Positions 41,942 to 54,915 of a stretch of DNA of 64,000 nucleotides are shown here, piece after piece (the first letter of the stretch is position 1; every line of letters starts with the position of its first letter). The position numbers and the translations under genes were made by a program. Source of the stretch: Alopecurus myosuroides (lineage: Eukaryota > Streptophyta > Magnoliopsida > Poales > Poaceae); contig CM054062.1 in NCBI GenBank assembly GCA_028641055.1, positions 12,560,826 through 12,624,825 on the forward strand, in the 5' to 3' direction. The notes beneath the pieces were generated by a model. That model was given only the letters and a program-made list of their open reading frames with translations, had not been told where the DNA came from and did not search any database.

Positions 41942-44310
41942 TATAAAAGATCCCCCGAGCCGCACTCCTTTCCTTCTTCTTCCACACGCACCTTCATTCG
42001 CTCCATCTCCATTGCGCCTAAGATTCCTCCTCCGCATAGAGAACAAGCAAGAAGAAAACTTTCGTAGAGACCAATCCGAAGGCATGAGTAGCACAATGGC
42101 CTCTGGAGATGTTCATTCCGGTAGTGACGAAACAATGGAGGGGGAAGGATCCTCCATGGCGGCAGCGGCGACGGCCGCATCAAGCGAGGCACACATTACT
42201 TCTCCTTCATCGCCCATGGCCTATCCTCTGGCCGGGAGCGTAGCGGATTCAGCGCCAGCATCCGGTGCATCTGTCGCAGCGAAGGGGAAATTGAAGGCGG
42301 CGGACGACATCGCTGCTCCGAAGCTCGATGCCGGTGGTGACGACGACGGAGCCGAGGAAGAAAGTGCCAACGGGTACTGGATCCCTAGCTCTGTCACAAC
42401 GCCGAATAATGGGTTCCTGCCAAGGAAGAAATGGCAGAGCGTGGAAGGTGACACGGAACCCAAGCCCCGGGACGACGAGCACGTCGTCCTCTTATCGCAT
42501 ATGCAACGTGGGTTAGGACTCTTGTCGTCCACCTTTTTCCTCTCCATCCTCGATTATTACGGCGTCCAGTCTCACAACTTGACGCCCGATGCCATTTTAT
42601 ACATTTTCGCCTTCCAGGCCCTCTTCGATGGCTACTTAGGAATAGCCCCGAGCCTAGATTTCTTTAAATATTGCTTTTATGTGAGGAGAGAGCCAAACCG
42701 CAAATGGGGGGTTGAAGGTGTGTGGAACCATCTACCTCAACCTTCATCGGAAGAGGGAACTTTGGTTCCTCAAAGATCCAAAATCTGAATCCGTTAAGTA
42801 TTGGTCGTCCATGTTCTTTTACGTGGAAGATGTGCCCTCCCCGAGGAAGACAATGGGGCTTCCGCAGTTTGTCAACGGCGCGGCTGTCCCTAGGGACAGT
42901 TGGAAGGAGGACGCCGTACAGACGCTTCCGGTGAATCTGGAGAAGATCAAACGGGGGATCACCAAGCTCACTACGTCAGAACCCGAACTCACCAGAGCAG
43001 AAACTGTGCTCTGCTGGTTCCGTCGTAGGATCCAGCCACTTTCCCATCGGGAGGGCAAGCTGATGAGTGCTTTGATGAGTTCGACAGGCTTATTACGGGG
43101 TTTGGGGCAACCTAAAGCCAGAAGATTAAAGAATAGTGCTTTGATGAGTTCGACATGCTTATTCCGGGGTTTGAGCACAATTTTGTGCCTACCCCACTTC
43201 CTCGTCCAGCAAGGTGCCTACAGGCTCATACATCTATCGGGAGGGATTCACCTTCCGCCCTAAGGAAGTAATGGACGAAGGGTTTTCCTTTCTTGGAACC
43301 CAGTTCCAGCGCTACAACAAGGATTTCCTGGAGGTGCTGGGGCATGTAGGCCATATGAATACGGTAAACATCCTTATCCCTTGCCCCAGAGTAATTTTTC
43401 AATTTTTTGTCGGATGATTACTCTTATATTCCTATTGGATTTTGACTCTGCTTTCCCTTTTCTTTTTTGCTTTACGTCCTAGAAGACGATTGAGCAAGCA
43501 AACGAAGAAGTGTTTTCCGCTTTGAGGGAAAGCAACAAGAAGATGCGGAAGATGGTGAGTCTTCAGAAGGAGACGAACAACCAAGGTAATCTTGCTTTTG
43601 GCTTTTTCCTTCTCGTTTTTAACTTTCGGCTTTTCCTTTGGAATTCGAGTTTTTTACCTTCTCCTTTCTTAGCCATTATTGAGGCAGCCAAGGAGGCCCT
43701 CTCAAGCGCTGGTAATGCCCAAGGGCTACACGATGAGAACCTTCGCCTTTTCGAAGGACTTTGAGAAATCTGACAGAGAGTTCAAGCTCTGTCACTATTC
43801 CCTTTGCACGGCGAAGACAAAAATAGCGGAGCAAGAAGCGCAGTCCGTCAAGGACGCAGAGGCCATCTAGGACCTCCCGAAGAAACATGGGGATGCATTG
43901 GACGATCTCAACGTCCTGGACATCGAACTTCTTGGTAAGACTTTTCTTTTTGTCCACTTTTACGCTCCTTCTTTCTGCTTTTTTCTTCTTTCTTCGCAGT
44001 TTTGTCTAACATCGAGATTTTTTCCTTTCCAGAGGAGGAGGACAAGACCAAGACCCAGATTGACAATATACGGGCATTTTCTGCCTACCTTGCGGAGATT
44101 CGTGCATCCGGGAAGAGATTTATTGCTAAGTTTCTTCTCGGGAAGAAGTTGGAGCGGGTGACGGAGCGTGCGGTTGCGCTGGATACTGCCGTTGAGACGC
44201 AAGACGGTCTCCTGCGTTCCGCTGCCCGTGGTGGGGCGAAGATGGCTCTAGGCCTTCTTCGTTTCCATTATGTGGCTCTAGGCCTGCGAAACATCGCGTC
44301 GCCGGCGTAA
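41942..44310 (+). pseudogene. Relic of the Tat-type accessory gene, copy B
   Basis: TATA at 41942-41948 and ATG at 42084. It has the same frameshift region (near 42720), the same internal roughly 45-bp duplication and the same TAG (43868-43870) as copy A, so it was already a pseudogene when duplicated. A handful of residue changes (for example Ala to Val twice in the N-terminal region and Ala to Thr before FFLSI) show no constraint. Confidence 0.65.
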
Positions 44311-45326
44311 ATGCTTGGCGTGCTATGGACGGCCATCACGTCACGTTGAAAAGCGGGGAAGTGCGTTAACACGGGGTGACCGGCCTGCTGCATGACGATA
44401 TAACTCTCGTCTATGGCTCTATGCCGGCTTCTCTCTATGACGAGCGGGACCCTACTGTCGGGAGGGATGACCAGACAATGTCCGGCGCTCTCAAGAAGGC
44501 CCCCAAGATTGAAGGGTGAGCTGGGTGTGTCGGACATAAATTTGACGGGTGGACACGCCTAGGGTTGCCGCTGTGTGCGGTTTTTTGATCCGGACCCCAA
44601 TGAGCAATTGGGGGGCCGTTCGAAGGTGCAGGTGGATATGCTCTTAGACGTGAGAGACCATCTCATGTCCATCCGCCCTTCACCTCAGTGAAGGATACTT
44701 AGATGTTCCTTTCGTATCGCCACGATTTACACAGCAGGCAGGATGGCATGCACATCGTGTGGATCATGGCAAGCTTCGCGCGCCTGGAATGTTAGGAACT
44801 AGGGCTAATGAACAAAAGTAACGAGAAGAAAAAAGACGTACGGTTAACACGTTGCAAAACACCGTCGTCTCCCTGGTGTGTTCCTCTCTTCTTCATTGTG
44901 ATCCGGGGCAGGTCCAGCAGATTCACTCGGCCAGTGATTGCTATATTTTTTTTTGAAGAAAATGACCAAATGTTCATTCACCAAATGAAGCAAAAAAAGA
45001 TTGAAGTCTATCAAGTATCAACTGATAGATTGCTAATTGAAAGGTTATCATTCAACAATTAGATTGAAAGGCTTGAGAAACTGAGCACTGGCTCGGACAT
45101 ATGTGATCGTCTATCAAGTAGTAGGGATGCACCCAGGAGAAAAATTGAAAGAAAGATTACTGATTGCAATTCGAAAATTTCTTTCTGAGACAGCACTAAC
45201 ACTACAACCGTATTATTTACAAAGCTCAGGAAAGATTAAATCGATTTCCTTGCTTGTTACAATCCGTCACATCAGGCCTCATGCATATAGCATTACAAAG
45301 ATGTGTGGACAAATCACTAGCTACGT
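44311..45326. other. Relic 3' flank and NAC downstream region, copy B
   Basis: Equivalent to 9938-10953. No gene seen. Confidence 0.4.
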
Positions 45327-46337
45327 TTACATCAACTGATCATGGAGAGGTGCCTCCGAACCGCACGGGCCTAAAAAGGATAAGAGCTCGTCGACGTTCT
45401 CCGGCAGCTCAAAATCCATGAAGGACTCATCGAACGATTCTTGACCAAACTGTGGTAGCATCCATTCCGGCGCAGCAGCATCCATCACGCCTGGGGCTCC
45501 TCCTTGTCCTTGAACTGATGATGGTGCAGCGCTGTGAGCTCCGAGGATCATCCTGCTCCCGTCCACCAAGTCTTGATGTGTCGATGCCCCGCCGTAGTCT
45601 GTGCCCGACAAGAAGAACGAGTCTTGGCAAGAATACTGCTGGTGCTGGTACTGGTATTGGTATTGGCATTGGTAGTCTTGATCTGAGCAGGAGGGTGCAC
45701 TGCCGCCATCTTCATCGTCTACGGGATCCACTGTAGGGAAGACAGAGTTGGACGCAGAGCTCTGCTCCTGGAGAAGATCGCGCTCTGCTCTCGCTCGCGC
45801 GTAATCGTCCGGCTCCCTCTTGGCATTCACCCCATGACCACCGAATCGGATGCGATACAGCCTCAGCGACGACGAGGCCAGATCCATGGGGGCGGTGATC
45901 GAATACTCGTGCATCACCCATCCCGTGCTGCCCTTCTGACCGTCGAGGTGGAAGCTGAGCATGTACTTCTTCCAGGTGATCTCCGACTCCATGCCGCTGC
46001 CACCGTCAAGGACGCGCAGCCTGTCGCCGTCCACCACGGGCTTCTCCCCTTTCCAGGTTCCGCCGCCGACGCAGGAACGTCTCTGCCGACCGCCCTCGTT
46101 GTGGATCGATTGTCCGTTGGCGAAGAAGAAGGCCTCGTTGGCCTTCGGCTTGTGTTTGTCGACGAGCTCCCACGGCAGCGCGCTCAACGGATCGTCCTCG
46201 AAGATCATGCCCTCTAAAGGGAGCTGCTGGCCCAGGAGCCGAGGGAGAAGGAAGTACTCCACCAGCTCTTCGTCCTCGGGGTTGAACTTGAAGCCAGGCG
46301 AGAGGCCGAGGCCGAGCACGTCTTCCGCCTCCTCCAT
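45327..46337 (-). CDS. NAC-domain transcription factor, copy B
   Basis: 336 aa, single exon, identical to the copy A product except Ile for Asn in the C-terminal region (codon near 45546). The frame, the NAC motifs (PGFKFNP, DEELV, WVMHEYSI), the TATA motif (46439-46445) and about 1 kb of upstream sequence are preserved, so both copies could be expressed. The gene entered this state only through the tandem duplication. Whether the locus is a functional host gene or a copy captured among transposons cannot be decided here. No intron and no poly(A) remnant flanks it, so I see no direct sign of retroposition. Confidence 0.85.
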   Translation of the reverse strand: MEEAEDVLGLGLSPGFKFNPEDEELVEYFLLPRLLGQQLPLEGMIFEDDPLSALPWELVDKHKPKANEAFFFANGQSIHNEGGRQRRSCVGGGTWKGEKPVVDGDRLRVLDGGSGMESEITWKKYMLSFHLDGQKGSTGWVMHEYSITAPMDLASSSLRLYRIRFGGHGVNAKREPDDYARARAERDLLQEQSSASNSVFPTVDPVDDEDGGSAPSCSDQDYQCQYQYQYQHQQYSCQDSFFLSGTDYGGASTHQDLVDGSRMILGAHSAAPSSVQGQGGAPGVMDAAAPEWMLPQFGQESFDESFMDFELPENVDELLSFLGPCGSEAPLHDQLM

Positions 46338-46438
46338 GGCGCGATTTGCTATGCTAGCTAGGGTTTGCTAGATCGAGTTTCTTGCTACAAGAAATGTGAG
46401 GCGTGGTTTGGAACGTGGTTTGGAAGCAGACGTCCTAG

Positions 46439-46445
46439 TATTTAT
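46439..46445 (-). promoter_or_regulatory. TATA box of NAC gene, copy B
   Basis: ATAAATA on the minus strand, same position relative to the ATG as in copy A. Confidence 0.6.
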
Positions 46446-47452
46446 TCCCCATGCTGGGTATGGTACGGCGACGGATTCTTTCCTAGCTGGATACGAATTC
46501 CGAATTGGTAGAAACTTGCTGGCAAAGTATTCACGTCAACGGATTCCGAATTCCGATTTGTCGGGTAGACACGCCATATGTTTGAGAAAACATGCATGGA
46601 TCCGAAACATGCATGGAAAGTTGTCTCCCCTAGTGTAAAAACGAGTACCGGAGTTGCTATCCGAGTTGATTTCAAAAGGCAAGAAAATATAGTGGTTACC
46701 AACCGGCGTCTCTGTACGGGAAAACAGCCCGCCAAGTGGGTCTTTTGGATTTTTAAGTTTTATTTTTATTTTTTAAATGGCATTAGTAAGTTTAAAAAAC
46801 AAGAATAAATCCGTGGATGTATACATATAGCAATGAATTCTACTAGTGCGCAAAAAACTAATACGATTTTCTTTTTTTATTATAGGCTGAGCAAAAATGA
46901 CATAACAGTGGATCTGGCCGCAGTGAACAGTGCACATTTAGAGAACTTGAATTTTGTCATATTTGTTATTTTTGTGTAGCCTAGAATACAAATTATGTTT
47001 TATCGATTTTTTGCACAAGAGTGGAGTTCGACATTATCTACATCTATTATTTTTGTTCTAAACATTTTAAAACTTTGATATGGAGATTTTGAATTTTTCA
47101 AAATATCAGACTCCATGGAGGCCAAGCTTTCTTTGGAATTTTCCCACTATTACATGCGCGGAGTCATTTTGCTCCTTAAACCGGATGAAGACTCTGTCAT
47201 CCTCAATTGATTTTAGAATAAATAACCTATACCGATTATATAACCCATCCTCTCCCCCTCCCCCCTTTGCAACAGGTAAGAAACAACACACCATGTACAA
47301 CACATCACCAGTGAGTGGGAGATGGTAAAAAAATGTGCAAAACCACTAACAGAAGCAATAATCATCAATACGCAATGACTCCACGGATCCGCTTGTTGTA
47401 TGACATCACTAACAACCGATTCACTACCGACTTGCGTATAATAGGGGGTCGG
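46446..47452. other. AT-rich intergenic sequence upstream of NAC, copy B
   Basis: Equivalent to 12073-13080. No gene seen. Confidence 0.5.
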
Positions 47453-47939
47453 TGTCGATGACTCATATCAACAAATATCTCGGGTGAGCCGGTAGGGTTT
47501 CGAGTAGAGGAACGATATAGGCGCTGGCGGATATGACGGCTAACAGGGGCACAATTTACCTAGGTTCGGGGCCCTCGTAGAGGTAATACCCTTACTCCCG
47601 CTTGTCCGTCTTTGTATTATGATGATTGCTTACAATGGTGAGTGCGCAGGTCGATAGATTGGATCGGCTACAATGGTCAAAACCTAGATTGGATGCCCCC
47701 CTCAGGTGGCTCTCCCATCCCTTAAATAAGTGGTTGGGTCTCAAGCCGTACCCCGGGGGGGGGGGGTTACAAACCCTAGTTCTAGTCGGTGGAAACCTTC
47801 CATCTTGACCCGCAAGTTTGGCGGGTGGGCCGCTGCTGGACCGTCTAGAATCATGGGGTAGCCCTTTGTACTAGGCCTTAGTGCTAGGCCTCAGACTGGG
47901 TAGGCTCATCCGATAGGCCCGGGAGTCATCCCCACGTCA
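47453..47939 (-). repeat. Tat-type LTR, minus strand, copy B
   Basis: Same ends as 13081-13576. It is 9 bp shorter, mostly because the C/G-run at about 47751-47766 is shorter. Confidence 0.75.
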
Positions 47940-48609
47940 GTAGCCCCCGATTGTTTGTTCGACAGAGAATAGTCGAGTAAGCACTCAAAAACTTGTTTCC
48001 GGATCTTGCGACTGAGTAGTCAAACGTTTGATTTAAAGGGCGTATACCCTGTATGGAATATACTCGAGTATTGAGCGGTAAATACGCCTCGCCTCGGATC
48101 TTTTTTCACGGAAGGGTATGGCTCAGTCGCTTGGCTCTCCCGAGAGATCAGGACCAATTAATTACTCTGGGGCAAAAACAGTTCTGGCCTACACGGACTC
48201 GAGACCTCCGACTCGAATCCGGTAAGGTGATCATTGCGACTGGGCCGTGGAGGACTTATCGAGTCGAATTTAACCTTAAAGGGGCACCCGACGCGTCCGC
48301 TAGTATTTTTCTTCGTGTCGTTGACATGGAAAGTTTACTGGAGGACGCAGCTCGAGTGCGATTCCAGACACACATGATTGATCCTTGGGTCTTACCTTCG
48401 TATTCGAAGAATACGACATCTTGATGTGCCTCGACGGCCGAACGAACCGGGATTTTTTGGGTGATGTGTTCATACATCGTAGTGTGGAGTTGCGGTATTT
48501 GCGGGAGCCGCGTACTCACGATTCTCTCCTAGCTGCTTGGCGAGTGCTGCCTTTTGTCCTTGATAACGGCGAGTGCCACTATTTCCATTTTACAATCCTC
48601 GAGCAAGTT
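47940..48609 (-). mobile_element. Internal remnant of the minus-strand Tat-type element, copy B
   Basis: Equivalent to 13577-14246. No assignable ORF. Confidence 0.5.
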
Positions 48610-49098
48610 TGACGTGGGGATGATTCCTGGACTTATCGGGTGAGCCTACCCGGTCCAAGGCCCAAGACCTAGGCCCAAAGAGAGGTACTATCTTGCGGTT
48701 CTAGAAGGCCCAACAGAAGCCCACCCGCAAGACTTGCGGGTCAAGAAGGAAAGCTCCTACCAACCTAAAACTAGGGTTTGTAACACCCCCCCGGGCACGG
48801 TTTGAGACCTAGCCACCTATAAAAGGATAGGAGAACCACCGAGGGGGATCCAATCTACTGTTCACAACCACAACCTTGAGCTTGAAATCAGACTCTCCAC
48901 TTGACCATCCCCCATTGTAACCGATCTACTGATAATACAGATCGCAAGAGCACGGGTAAGGGTTTTACCTCTACGAGGGCCTCGAAACTGGGTAAATCGT
49001 GCCTTTGTTAGCCGACGATTGTCACTAGTGCCTTTACGTTCTCTTAATTGAAACCCCGCCGGATCATCCGAGGGACTTGTCGAGATGAGCAATCAACA
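48610..49098 (+). repeat. Tat-type 5' LTR, plus strand, copy B
   Basis: 489 bp. TATA at 48818-48824; primer site at 49101-49117. Confidence 0.8.
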
Positions 49099-52000
49099 AT
49101 TGGCGCCGTCTGTGGGAACGAAAGGTGCTGGATCTATGACATCTTCGGCCTCGTCATCGCCAACCTTCAGCTGGAGCCCCGGAACATCGACTGCAGCGGA
49201 GCCGATCCGCTTCGGGTCGCTCATCTGCGCACCCCACTCGCCGGAATCGCGCCCGGCGTTCAGCGGATTGGAGAAAAGCGTCAGCCTGACGTTTGGGAGC
49301 TTCCACTTCCACGCCAACAAGGCGGGAATCCTGCGCTTCCCCGACCAGATCAGATCCGGAGAATCGGACTCCGAGTCCGTCTCAAGCCCAGCAACCTTCG
49401 AGTCGCCGACTGGTAACGCTGGCCGTGACTTAGCGCCCAGCAACAACTCCATCTGTCGCAATACGCGCAACTTCTACACCATCGCGACTGAGGAACCCTC
49501 CAGATTCGGTGAAAGTTGTCGACCCACGCCTAGGACCCTCGAACCATATCTGACCAAGGTCTGCATGGCAGGATCAACTGAACCACCTGCAGAAACGGAG
49601 ACAAGCCGACAGGAGCGAGATCACATCAAAGTATCGCGAGCCGCTTGGCTCAAAGAAAAAGCGGCAGTACAAACTGGCCAGCCGATAGAAGATGGAGCCT
49701 CCCATGAAGATCTAACCGCATACCACTACCACCTGGTGCGGACGGGTCGGCTGATCGCTGAAGCCCGCAAGAATCTGGATGCACGGAAGGAATCGGCAGA
49801 CGCTTTGAGTGCACGCCGCGCAACGCTCTCCAGGACTCATTCGACGGGGAACCAACCCCTGAAAAAGAAATACGTCTCGAAGACTGCTGGCATGGACCAA
49901 GAATCCCTCAGTGGAATCAGCATGTCACTCGAGGCATCTCTTATGCACGTCGATGAGGAGGGGAACGTACACCCGACGACCCCTGCCGCAACGCTCCTAG
50001 CAGCCGCCACGTACTTACAAGCGAACCAGCCGCCTGAAAACGACCCCCATGCGGAGCAACATCGACAAGTCCAGAAAGGGCTAGGCATGACAGCCGCAAG
50101 AATCGCCACCCAGAGTCATAGACACGCGACAACTCCAGAAGTTGACAAAACCTCTTGGGTAGACAAAACACCTCGCAGGCGCGAGAGCACATCTCCTAAA
50201 AGGGGAGACAAGGGGTCGCCTCGCCGCTCCCGAGGAAAATGAGCCCGACGCCGTGGCGATAGCCCACACATCGACGATGATAGCCCGCGAGATCGCGACA
50301 ACAACCCAAGGCATCACGGAAGCCGATCGCGACATCGCAGCAGGGAACCGCGGCAGGAGGACGACCGCGACCGACCCGGATACGACGCGCGTGGAGAAAT
50401 CGTGCAAAGCAAGGTCGACAAGACTCGAGCTCGCAGGAACCGCGCCCGATCACCGTCCACCTCGTCTGGCGAGGAAGCTTGCGGCGCACTGTGCTTTAGT
50501 CGCAGCATCCGAGAGGCACCAATTCCCAAAAGATTCAAACTCACAACGGAGGTCCCAAAGTACGATGGCTCGCAAGAGCCCAAGTCATGGTTGTCGGACT
50601 ACCTCGCTGCAGTTAAATGCCAACGTGGGAATAAAACAACAGCCATGCAATACCTAAACCGACACCTCGTGGGCGCTGCTTGCAGCTGGCTCGAAGGAAG
50701 ACCGTGCACACACTATTGATCTTGGGACGATCTAACCCGCTACTTCCGGAAGAACTTCAAGGCCACGTACAAACGGCCCGCATCTATCGAGGAACTGCGA
50801 GCCTGCAAACAGAAAAGCGGCGAGTCTACCCGCGAGTACATCCAGAGATGGGACCACACTCAAGAACACGGCAGGAAACATGTCAGAAGAGGTCGTAGTC
50901 GAAGCTTTCACCAAAGGCGCTCGACGTACCGCCTTCCGAGAAGAACTGGGACGAGCCGCACCCAAAATAATCGGAGAGCTAATGTGAATAGCAGACAGAT
51001 GGGCTAATGGCGAGGAGTCCTTGCGAAACGAGAAAAACTCCTCACCCGCACCCGAGGAGGACCGCAACGATGACCGCCAAAAGAGGAAGAGAAAGCACTA
51101 CGACCAGGATGATCAATCGGAGCTAGTAGAAGCGGAGATCACGAGAAATCGCAACGACGGGTCCCGCGGAAATCGCGGCTGGAAGCCAAAACCAGATGAT
51201 AAAACTCCCGAGGAAGACCTTGACGGATACTTCTCGCTACATCTTCTTACAGATAAGCGCACGGGAAAAACCAAGACCACTCACCTCCTCAAAAACTGCC
51301 GAAAGTTCCAAGAAATCTAGGAGGCATACACGAAGAAGCACAGGGCCGCCTTTAGCCAAGGATATCCGTAGCTACCAGGAGGGTACCAACCACCACCCCT
51401 GCCTCCACCCGTGGCAACCAGAACGTGGCGATGGCCGCGCTACCTGCGTCATCTGCCGCTAACCAAGGAGCTAATGGATACCCGAACCCACAGGGCCTCC
51501 TGGGAATGATATAGAAGGTTTGCCCATTCCGCAGAGTCCAGAAGACAATCACGCCAAGTAATCATGGCAGTACAAGCTCCACCATCCAAGACAGAATACC
51601 TGAAGATGGTTGAGCAACCGATAACCTTTTCCCGAGAGGATCATCTCCCACGGGTACATCGACCAGGACATGCTGCGCTCGTCATCCAGGCGCAAATAGG
51701 CAACTACGACCTAGCCCGGGTATTCATGGATGGTGGAAGCGGAATGCGTCTAGCAGATTCAGTCTCTTGATCATAGAAACACCAGATATAGAATTTCACT
51801 TTGCCTTCAGCTGTAATTTTCCACACATTATCTAACATTGGTTGCGTAACTCTTCCCAGAAACTGACATTCATATGCATCATATACGCGGACACACTCCG
51901 CAAAATAAACAAGAACCAGGACGGACTCGCAGAATCCGAAACATCCTTCCACGGGATAGTACCAGGAAAAGCGGTCCGACCACTCGAAAAAATCAATCTG

Positions 52001-52206
52001 GAAGTGGTGCTTGGCGACCCGAGAAATTACAGGAGGGAATTCCTTGACTTTGAGGTGGTCGACTGGCCATCACAGTACCATGCCATTCTCGGCCGAACTG
52101 CGTTCGCGAGATTCATGGCAGCACCCCACTACGCCTACCTCAAGCTCAAACTCCCAGGAGAATACGGTCCAATAACCATAAACGGCGACTTCTAGAAATC
52201 GGACAA
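49085..52206 (+). pseudogene. Broken gag-protease region, copy B
   Basis: Gag frame 49085-50242 (385 aa), capsid-type segment 50402-50719, linker 51021-51320, protease pieces 51564-51750 and about 51866-52195. It has the same frame breaks and the same foreign insert as copy A, with scattered residue changes. It is followed by the unclassified LTR at about 52207. Confidence 0.75.
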
Positions 52207-52840
52207 GTGCGACAACGAGTTCAATAGGTCGGTTCGCCCGGCCCCAAGGCCTTCGCGGATCGAAACTCTCTTGCACGAAGAACACCGACGAACGAAGAAG
52301 AAGATAACTAGGGTTAGGGTAAAGTTTGTAGATGGGTTTTTTTGCAATTGTGTGTTGTTTTTCAATCGGCCGTCACCCCAAAGGTATATAAGGGGCGAAT
52401 GGACTTCCCGTACAGGTTTGGGGCGAAAATTCCGTCCAAAAAGATCTAATTTGACTCCAATTTGAGCAAAAAAGGGTCAACCAAACTCAGGTCCGGACCC
52501 AAAAATCGGAAAAAAGTTTCAGAAATGAACCGGATATTTTGAATCGGATTATTCGGATTTAACCGAATATTTCGGTTGCAATGGATTTTCGCTAAGGAAA
52601 AAAGACGTGAGTTACAGAAGTCAACCGAATATTTTGAACCGGATTATTCGGATTTAACCGGATATTCCAGTTTTGACCTCACGCGTCAATATTGCCAGCA
52701 GTATTTTGGCCATAGATTTTTCATACTTTGTCGGATTGAGATAAAAATCAAAGTTGTTCGTTTCAACGATATGCACAACTTTTGTTCACGCTAGGTCATC
52801 TTGGTGCCATCTCTTAGTAAGCCAAAATTGACTGTCGACA
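52207..52840 (-). repeat. LTR of the unclassified minus-strand element, copy B
   Basis: Starts TGTCGACAGTCAA at 52840 on the minus strand. A few bases shorter than copy A (T-run, and a 7-base loss near 52741). Left edge uncertain. Confidence 0.65.
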
Positions 52841-53429
52841 CATACCCCCCTGTTTTTTTTGGCAAAGTTTGCGTGCCAAAAAATAACTTACACTAATTTT
52901 GTTCTAAGGACGATGTCAACACTCTATCGGCCATATGTTCTTAGGGCGATAGAAATATATAGGCCATACATGTGTTTTAGGGTTCTTGCCAGACACTTGG
53001 GTAGTACCTCCTTAAGTATCCTCCACCGAGAGCTTGAAGTAGTGAATGTCTCAATTGATCCATGTCATACAATTCCTTTACATGCCCGCGCATATCATTC
53101 CTATCAGACTGATATTCAACAAGCCGGTCTGCATCCACTCCTTGTTGGAATTCATCTAGTCACATATTTGTGAACCGATTGTTACCTATCGGTTGTAGAG
53201 AAACGGACACGAATCCATTCCTTCTAGCACTGAGGAAATCAAAATCTGAAAGGTCTCTCCCCGTTAAGAAAGTAGCATTGGGATGTTGCCAATCCACCAA
53301 TGGATCGGCCAAAGCCACACAAGCCGAATTATCCGCATGGACAACCTCCACTTCGTCACCAATCCATTGTATCAAAAACTGGTGCAAAGTAGATGACACA
53401 CATTGATTTTCATGAAGCCAATCTCATCC
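52841..53429 (-). mobile_element. 3' internal part of the unclassified element, copy B
   Basis: The open frame at 53160-53399 is the same unnamed polyprotein tail as 18807-19046, with one residue changed. Confidence 0.5.
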
Positions 53430-54915
53430 TTTTTTTTGAGAATTACGGGGGGGGGGGGGGGATTGTCCCCCACCGCTTATTATATTGCTCAAACGGGTGT
53501 TACCGGCTAGTCATAGCCAAACAAGAAGACAGTTTTACAGGGGTGAACCGGGGGGAGAACTCGACAGAAACTAGTTACAACAAGCAAGAAAGAAAGATCG
53601 CAAACGATCGACAGCGGCACGATTTTGGAGAGGGTATCGGTAGCGCCATAACGTGATGTCATCAGCAGCGCGGCGGAGGACGTCTTTAGGCGTGCAGGTC
53701 TGGCGGTTGAAGACGAGGTCGTTCCTCGCTTTCCAGATGTGCCAGAGGGTAACGGCGATGGCAGAGTGCCAGGCATCCCCAACCGAAGGGGGAGCTGCAA
53801 TGTCCCAGAGGGAGGATTGGCCGTCGGGGGACGCCTGAAGGAGGCGCCAAACCGAAGCAGCAAACGGGCAGTGGACGAAAAGGTGGCGACTGTCCTCCTC
53901 GTGGCCGCACCGTTCGCAGTCGGCCGAGGGGGCGCAGTTCTTGAGAAACAAGTTGTCCCGAGTGCTGAGGCGGTCGATGTCGGCGAGGTAGGAGAAAATC
54001 TCGATCTTGGTGGGCAGTCGGAGGCTCCAAGCCGTCTGCGCGGACGTGCAGAGTCTCCCATTGTACGAGAGCATACGGTAAGCCGCCCGAGAGCTGAAGT
54101 GGACATCCTTCCCCCAGGCAAGGACGCGGGTGTCGGCGTTGTCGGAGAGCGCAAAGCTGGCGTAGAGCGCGGTAATATCCGAGTGCTCGCGTATCGCCAC
54201 AGCCGACAACCGGGGGTGTAGGTGGAGCCCCTCAGTCATCACTGCAGCAACAGAAGCATGGGGCCTTGTGGTGTGGGAGAAAAGGGCCTGGAACCTCCCC
54301 TGAAGAGCCCCTCCAGGAAGCCAGTTGTCGAACCAGAAAGAGGTTTGCTTACCATTCCCCACCGAGCAGCGTGTGATGGATCTGTATACCTGCAGGCCAT
54401 GTGCGACGATGCGCTCGATGAACGAAGGGTTTGAGGAGACCATCCCAAGGTCCCTTCCTGAGTGCCTCCGGAACCACGCCTTCCACGGGAGATCATCCGG
54501 CTGGTGGAGTTTGTGGACGAAGTTGAGGAGCAGCACCTGGTTTTGCAGACGGAGATCCCGCAGTCCGAAGCCACCTTCCTGCACACACAAACAGGCCTTG
54601 TCCCAGGCGATGAGGCAGCGAGCACCCGAGCAGGAATCTTTACCGGTCCAGAAGAAGGCACGACGCCTTTTATCCAAACTCTCAATAACCCCCGGAGGTA
54701 GCAGGAAGGAACTCATGAAATAGGTAGGAAGGTTATTTAGGACAGCGTTGCATAGGGTACGCCGCCCTCCAGAGGAAAGCAGAAGGGCTTTCCATCCGGA
54801 AAGGCGACGGTCAAACGAGGCGATGAGGGGGGTGTAGGCCGCTAAGGGAAGTTTCAGGGGGGAAAGGGGTAGGCCGAGGTAGGGCTGCAGGAAGGTGGAA
54901 ACAGGGCAGTGAAGC
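53430..54915 (-). mobile_element. 3' part of the LINE, copy B (connected to the RT beyond the LARD)
   Basis: Tail T-run at 53430-53437. The ORF is open from 54915 to 53571. The zinc-binding Cys is intact (SADCERCG). The reading frame and the 5-bp target GAAGC show that this piece is continuous with the RT at 63519-64000 across the LARD insertion. Confidence 0.88.
54911..54915 (+). other. LARD target-site duplication, left
   Basis: GAAGC, repeated at 63519-63523. Confidence 0.92.
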
